Shown here: positions 20,770 to 24,455 of the stretch, piece after piece
How positions within the stretch are numbered: position 1 is the stretch's first letter
Layout of the letters: every line of letters starts with the position of its first letter
NCBI GenBank assembly: GCA_965367015.1
Contig: CBDUGY010000032.1
Location: 1 to 24,455, forward strand
Origin: CAXBES01 sp965367015
GTDB taxonomy: Bacteria > Bacteroidota > Bacteroidia > Flavobacteriales > Flavobacteriaceae
Direction: 5' to 3'
DNA: 24,455 nt
Made by a program: the position numbers and the translations under genes
The notes under the pieces: model-generated
The model's input: only the letters and a program-made list of their open reading frames with translations
What the model was told of the DNA's origin: nothing
Databases searched by the model: none

Positions 20770-22722
20770 ATGGCAGAAGAAGAGAAAAAAAATATAAAGC
20801 CTGAAAATAAAAAACCTAAGTTCAATAATATCTGGATATATGTTGCCATATTTCTAGTTTTCGTAGGTATTCAATTTTTTGGAGGCAGTAGTTGGACTCA
20901 GCCTGCACAGACAACGCAATCTGAATTCGAAAGTTATCTAAAAGATGGTGATGTTGAACGGGTGCACGTTGTAAATGGAAAAATAGCAAAGATTTATTTA
21001 ACGAATGATGCGAGAAGCAAGAGTATTCATACGAAGAATAAGAATAATTCTATAATAGAACCAAGTGCTTCTGATCCATCGTATCAATTTGAGATTGGTG
21101 ATCTTCAAAATTTTGAGAATGATCTCAAGAAAATAGAAGCAGAAAACAATTTAGATGTTGAGCTTACAAGAAGTACCGAGAATAATGTCATGGGAGATGT
21201 TATTATCGGGTTACTTCCCTTTATAGTAATTATTGGAATTTGGATTTTCATTATGAGACGAATGTCTTCAGGTGCCGGTGGCGGAGCTGGAGGACAGATT
21301 TTTAACATAGGAAAATCGAAAGCAAAATTATTCGACGAAAAAACCGATGTTAAAACTTCTTTTAAAGATGTTGCAGGTTTGGAGGGCGCAAAGGAAGAAG
21401 TTCAGGAAATTGTAGATTTCCTTAGAAACCCAACAAAATATACCTCGCTTGGAGGGAAGATTCCTAAAGGGGCACTATTAGTAGGACCTCCCGGGACTGG
21501 AAAAACGTTACTTGCAAGAGCAGTGGCTGGAGAAGCCAAAGTTCCTTTCTTTTCTTTATCAGGATCAGATTTCGTGGAAATGTTCGTAGGTGTGGGAGCA
21601 TCTAGAGTAAGAGATCTTTTTAAACAAGCAAAAGAGAAATCTCCTTCAATTATCTTTATTGATGAGATAGACGCTATTGGTCGGGCCCGTGGAAAAAACA
21701 ACTTTTCAGGTTCTAACGATGAACGTGAAAATACCTTAAACCAACTTCTTACTGAAATGGACGGATTTGGCACCAACACCAATGTTATCGTGGTTGCTGC
21801 AACCAACCGTGCTGATGTTTTAGATAAGGCCTTGATGCGAGCAGGTCGATTCGACCGTCAGATATATGTTGACTTACCAGATGTGCGAGAAAGAAAAGAG
21901 ATTTTTGAAGTTCACCTTAAGCCGCTAAAAAAAGACGATAATTTAGATACCGATTTCCTTGCCAAACAAACACCTGGATTTTCGGGTGCCGATATAGCAA
22001 ATGTGTGCAATGAAGCTGCATTAATTGCTGCTCGTAAAGAGAAAAAATCTGTTGGAAAACAAGACTTCTTGGATGCTGTAGATAGAATTGTTGGTGGTCT
22101 TGAGAAGAAAAATAAAATAATAACTCCAGACGAGAAAAAGGCGATAGCTTATCATGAAGCAGGACATGCGACGGTAAGTTGGATGTTAGAGCATGCAGCA
22201 CCATTAGTAAAGGTTACAATTGTTCCCAGAGGACAATCCTTAGGAGCTGCGTGGTATTTACCGGAAGAAAGATTAATAGTAAGACCCGAGCAGATGCTAG
22301 ATGAAATGTGTGCTGCATTAGGAGGTCGTGCCGCAGAAAAAGTAATTTTTAATCAAATCTCTACAGGAGCGCTTAGTGATTTAGAGAAAGTGACTAAACA
22401 GGCGAGAGCGATGGTAACTATTTACGGACTCAATGATGCTATTGGAAATCTTACTTATTACGATTCATCAGGACAATCTGAATATAATTTTTCAAAACCA
22501 TATAGCGAGAAAACCGCCGAATTGATTGACAAAGAAATTTCTAATCTTATTGAAGCTCAATATCAGAGAGCTATCGAGCTTTTGGAAAAGAATAAGGACA
22601 AGCTAACGGAACTCGCAAATGTACTTTTGGAGAAAGAAGTGATTTTTAAAGATAACCTTCAAAAAATCTTTGGAAACAGACCATTTGATAAAACTGAAGA
22701 AGAACCTGTAGTAACAACATAA
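20770..22722 (+). CDS. ftsH: ATP-dependent zinc metalloprotease FtsH
   Basis: Membrane-anchored AAA+ protease that degrades membrane and regulatory proteins. The 650-aa protein has an N-terminal helix (about 21-37), a periplasmic domain (38-140), a second helix (143-163), the AAA module with Walker A GPPGTGKT (239-246), Walker B IIFIDE (304-309) and second region of homology ATNRADVLDKALMRAGRFDR (344-363), and the zinc protease domain with HEAGH (462-466) and the downstream SDLEK acidic ligand. The tail is acidic (KTEEEP). Length is normal. It is likely co-transcribed with rsfS, 12 bp upstream. Confidence 0.97.
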   Translation: MAEEEKKNIKPENKKPKFNNIWIYVAIFLVFVGIQFFGGSSWTQPAQTTQSEFESYLKDGDVERVHVVNGKIAKIYLTNDARSKSIHTKNKNNSIIEPSASDPSYQFEIGDLQNFENDLKKIEAENNLDVELTRSTENNVMGDVIIGLLPFIVIIGIWIFIMRRMSSGAGGGAGGQIFNIGKSKAKLFDEKTDVKTSFKDVAGLEGAKEEVQEIVDFLRNPTKYTSLGGKIPKGALLVGPPGTGKTLLARAVAGEAKVPFFSLSGSDFVEMFVGVGASRVRDLFKQAKEKSPSIIFIDEIDAIGRARGKNNFSGSNDERENTLNQLLTEMDGFGTNTNVIVVAATNRADVLDKALMRAGRFDRQIYVDLPDVRERKEIFEVHLKPLKKDDNLDTDFLAKQTPGFSGADIANVCNEAALIAARKEKKSVGKQDFLDAVDRIVGGLEKKNKIITPDEKKAIAYHEAGHATVSWMLEHAAPLVKVTIVPRGQSLGAAWYLPEERLIVRPEQMLDEMCAALGGRAAEKVIFNQISTGALSDLEKVTKQARAMVTIYGLNDAIGNLTYYDSSGQSEYNFSKPYSEKTAELIDKEISNLIEAQYQRAIELLEKNKDKLTELANVLLEKEVIFKDNLQKIFGNRPFDKTEEEPVVTT

Positions 22723-22724
22723 TG

Positions 22725-22740
22725 CGGTGTTTCACCGTTT
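22725..22740 (+). terminator. possible weak terminator after ftsH
   Basis: CGGTG and CACCG form a 5-bp stem with a TTT loop, followed by TTTG. It starts 3 bp after the ftsH stop. The stem and T-tract are short, so read-through into the LUD gene is likely. Confidence 0.3.
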
Positions 22741-22790
22741 GTGATATTAAACTTTAGGTTGCAGGCAATCGAACTTCAGCATAGATTTTA

Positions 22791-22798
22791 TATATTTG
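22791..22798 (+). promoter_or_regulatory. -7 promoter box for the LUD-cdsA-psd run
   Basis: TATATTTG is a perfect TAnnTTTG match, 38 nt before the ATG at 22837. The nearest TTG upstream is about 30 bp from it, slightly too far for a standard -33 element. Confidence 0.4.
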
Positions 22799-22836
22799 AA
22801 TAATAACGTAATTAAAAACTCCTCAATAACTTATAA

Positions 22837-23448
22837 ATGAGTCTGTTTAAAAGACTATTAAACCCTAATTATAAGTCAGAAGAAAAAGCTAAAAAAGCTA
22901 AGCCGTCTGAGCATGGCAAATATTACCCTGAAGAGAAATTACCCATAGACGAAAAATTTACCTATAACTTCAATAAGAATGGTGGGAAATTCCTGTATTG
23001 CGAGAATCTCGAAGAGGTATTAGAAGCTTTCGATAGTATCCTGCTTGAGAATGACTGGTATGAACGAGATGTATTTTGCATCAATGAACAGTTGACTTCA
23101 AGGTTTGACGGCTTCAATTTAAATTTTACGAAAAAAGCGAATTCCAGCTTCTTCCTTTCCACATGCGAATCCTTGGTTGCAAATAATGGTTCAATCCTAC
23201 TTTGTTCAAATCAGATTAAAGAAAAGAAACTCAACGAATTACCTCCTAATTTTGTGATTTTCGCTACTACCAGTCAGTTAGTTGATACTATTAGTGAAGG
23301 ATTACGAATTATTAAGAATAAAAACAAAAATCATATTCCCAGTAACATTACTACTATTCAAGACTTCGAAACTGAAAAAGAAAAGGACTTTATGAGTTAC
23401 GGAAGTAGTACAAAAAACTTATATTTGCTGCTACTGGAAGACCTATAA
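22837..23448 (+). CDS. LUD-domain protein (LutC-like)
   Basis: A 203-aa protein of the LUD superfamily, named from lactate-utilisation proteins LutB/LutC. After a lysine-rich N-terminal extension (1-35) the domain shows CENLEEVLEAF, ESLVANNGSILLCSNQ (111-126, the family core around the active pocket), a strand pair FVIFATTSQLV, and a C-terminal SSTKNLYLLLLEDL end. The lutA and lutB iron-sulfur partners are not nearby, so a lactate role should not be assumed. Only 1 bp separates its stop from the cdsA ATG, so the two are probably co-translated. Confidence 0.82.
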   Translation: MSLFKRLLNPNYKSEEKAKKAKPSEHGKYYPEEKLPIDEKFTYNFNKNGGKFLYCENLEEVLEAFDSILLENDWYERDVFCINEQLTSRFDGFNLNFTKKANSSFFLSTCESLVANNGSILLCSNQIKEKKLNELPPNFVIFATTSQLVDTISEGLRIIKNKNKNHIPSNITTIQDFETEKEKDFMSYGSSTKNLYLLLLEDL

Positions 23449-23449
23449 T

Positions 23450-24253
23450 ATGAGGGAAATTATTGTGCGAACGATATCGGGTGTGTTATACATTTCGATA
23501 GTTATTTTTTCAATGTCTACTTCGCACGAGTGGTTTATGGGTCTCTTCTTTATTCTGGGTATTATAACTCTCAGTGAATTTCTGAAACTTGTACATCTAA
23601 AAAGTTATTTAGCCTACATACTTCTTGCACTTTTTTTATATTTCCTGAGCTATTCGGTGTTCGAAATTAATGCCGTTTATCTTTTCCTGATACTTTCGTG
23701 TTTTGTCAACCTGTTTTTATTTAAGGATCTTTTGTGGGTGAGTAAAATCCCTATGTTTGAGAAAAAGAAATATATAGCAGTGATATTTTATATTATTAGC
23801 GGCTTTGTGTATTTAACATTAATTCCCTTTATCAATGGAGATTTTCAGCCTAAAATAATTGTAAGTATTTTTGTACTCATATGGGCAAATGATACTTTTG
23901 CCTACATAATAGGTAAAAGTATTGGGAAACATAAACTCTTAGAAAGAATTTCTCCCAAGAAAACGATCGAAGGGTTTATTGGCGGATTGATTGGATCTAT
24001 AGTTGCTGGAATTGTATTGTGCTATTATACCCAGTTATTTGAGCTTAAAATATGGGTAGTACTCTCAATTATAGCATCTGTATTCGGGACAATAGGAGAT
24101 CTTATTCAGTCTAAATTTAAACGACAAGCCGGAGTTAAAGACAGTGGAGTATTGATGCCGGGACATGGTGGATTATACGATAGATTAGATAGTATCGTTT
24201 ATGCCAGTCCGTTTATCTATGCTTTTTTAGAAATTATCAATCATGTTTCATAA
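23450..24253 (+). CDS. cdsA: phosphatidate cytidylyltransferase
   Basis: Makes CDP-diacylglycerol from phosphatidate and CTP in the inner membrane, the branch point of phospholipid synthesis. The 267-aa protein has about seven hydrophobic segments and the CdsA signature at 221-247: SKFKR, KDSG, LMPGHGGLYDRLD, with all conserved residues. SPKKTIEG (168-175) and WANDTFAY (145-152) are also family blocks. Start ATG at 23450 is 1 bp after the LUD stop. The psd gene begins inside its last codons (11-bp overlap), a translationally coupled pair. Confidence 0.95.
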   Translation: MREIIVRTISGVLYISIVIFSMSTSHEWFMGLFFILGIITLSEFLKLVHLKSYLAYILLALFLYFLSYSVFEINAVYLFLILSCFVNLFLFKDLLWVSKIPMFEKKKYIAVIFYIISGFVYLTLIPFINGDFQPKIIVSIFVLIWANDTFAYIIGKSIGKHKLLERISPKKTIEGFIGGLIGSIVAGIVLCYYTQLFELKIWVVLSIIASVFGTIGDLIQSKFKRQAGVKDSGVLMPGHGGLYDRLDSIVYASPFIYAFLEIINHVS

Positions 24254-24455
24254 AGAAGGACATAAAATAATAGTAATTGCATTCGCCGTTTGCGTTGTGC
24301 TTAGCCTTATCGTAAATTCTACGATATCGAACGAAATTTTGCGAGCAGCTTTAATCATCAGTTTTATAATTTTCTTAGTCCTAATACTTCAATTTTTCAG
24401 AAATCCAAAAAGAACCATCGCATCCAACGAAAACAATATATTATCTCCTGTGGAT
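24243..24455 (+). CDS. psd: phosphatidylserine decarboxylase, N-terminal part (cut by window edge)
   Basis: Decarboxylates phosphatidylserine to phosphatidylethanolamine, the main flavobacterial phospholipid. Only the first 71 codons are inside the window. They encode MFHKEGHKII, two hydrophobic segments (about 9-25 and 34-52), LQFFRNPKR and the start of the conserved SPVD(G) block, the standard N-terminus of the short bacterial Psd. The self-cleavage site is beyond the edge. The start lies in the last codons of cdsA, giving an 11-bp overlap, consistent with its use of the pathway downstream of CDP-diacylglycerol. Confidence 0.9.
   Translation, partial: MFHKEGHKIIVIAFAVCVVLSLIVNSTISNEILRAALIISFIIFLVLILQFFRNPKRTIASNENNILSPVD

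Noticed and set aside
1..24455. Mobile elements, prophage, CRISPR or toxin-antitoxin genes
   Set aside because: No transposase, integrase, regularly spaced repeats or small toxin-antitoxin pairs were seen; the genes are core functions.

Overview
The window looks like a chromosomal segment of a marine-type member of the Flavobacteriaceae (phylum Bacteroidota). The evidence is low GC, the absence of Shine-Dalgarno sequences, TAnnTTTG-type -7 promoter boxes, a cargo protein with a type IX secretion (T9SS) C-terminal domain, and families typical of this group: DUF1599, DUF3667, DUF4293, a Rho with a disordered insertion, and a MauE/DoxX protein of BT_3928 type. I cannot name the genus from the sequence. 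The window is almost entirely core genome. I saw no insertion sequence, prophage, CRISPR array or obvious island, and no stretch over 300 bp lacks a gene.

Layout. 1-1290 (minus strand) holds the 5' part of apt, a tRNA-Arg(ACG), a terminator and a secreted HEIGH-motif metalloprotease lipoprotein. 1449-6844 (minus) is one compact run, read in the order DUF1599 protein, MauE/DoxX-thioredoxin-like-DUF6624 fusion, OppB-type permease, tpiA, prmA, clpS. 6898-9382 (plus) runs divergently: folP, the diadenylate cyclase cdaA, and a DUF3667 membrane protein. It converges on, and overlaps, an ABC exporter that follows truA (9346-11888, minus). 12081-14987 has a YfcE-type phosphoesterase, a DUF4293 membrane protein (minus) and rho. 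A T9SS cargo protein (minus) and an M14 carboxypeptidase lipoprotein diverge from about 16.1 kb. The M14 gene converges on a Nudix hydrolase, which lies head to head with pyrE across only 7 bp. pyrE and an SRPBCC protein converge on birA. birA diverges from rsfS-ftsH, which are followed by a LUD-domain protein, cdsA and the start of psd.

How the genes relate. Nucleotide and cofactor supply (apt, pyrE, folP, birA), c-di-AMP signalling (cdaA), translation and RNA maintenance (prmA, truA, rsfS, tRNA-Arg, rho), proteolysis (clpS, ftsH) and phospholipid synthesis (cdsA then psd, leading to phosphatidylethanolamine) lie together with envelope proteins (MauE/DoxX fusion, permease, exporter, M14 and M57 lipoproteins, T9SS cargo). 

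No complete new system stands out. The best leads are the three-module fusion at 4580-6292, the 7-bp divergent nudix/pyrE start region with a near-palindrome and a probable leaderless pyrE transcript, the tRNA-Arg with a substituted 19-56 tertiary pair, the hairpin buried in the convergent gene overlap near 9.3 kb, and the long disordered insertion in Rho.
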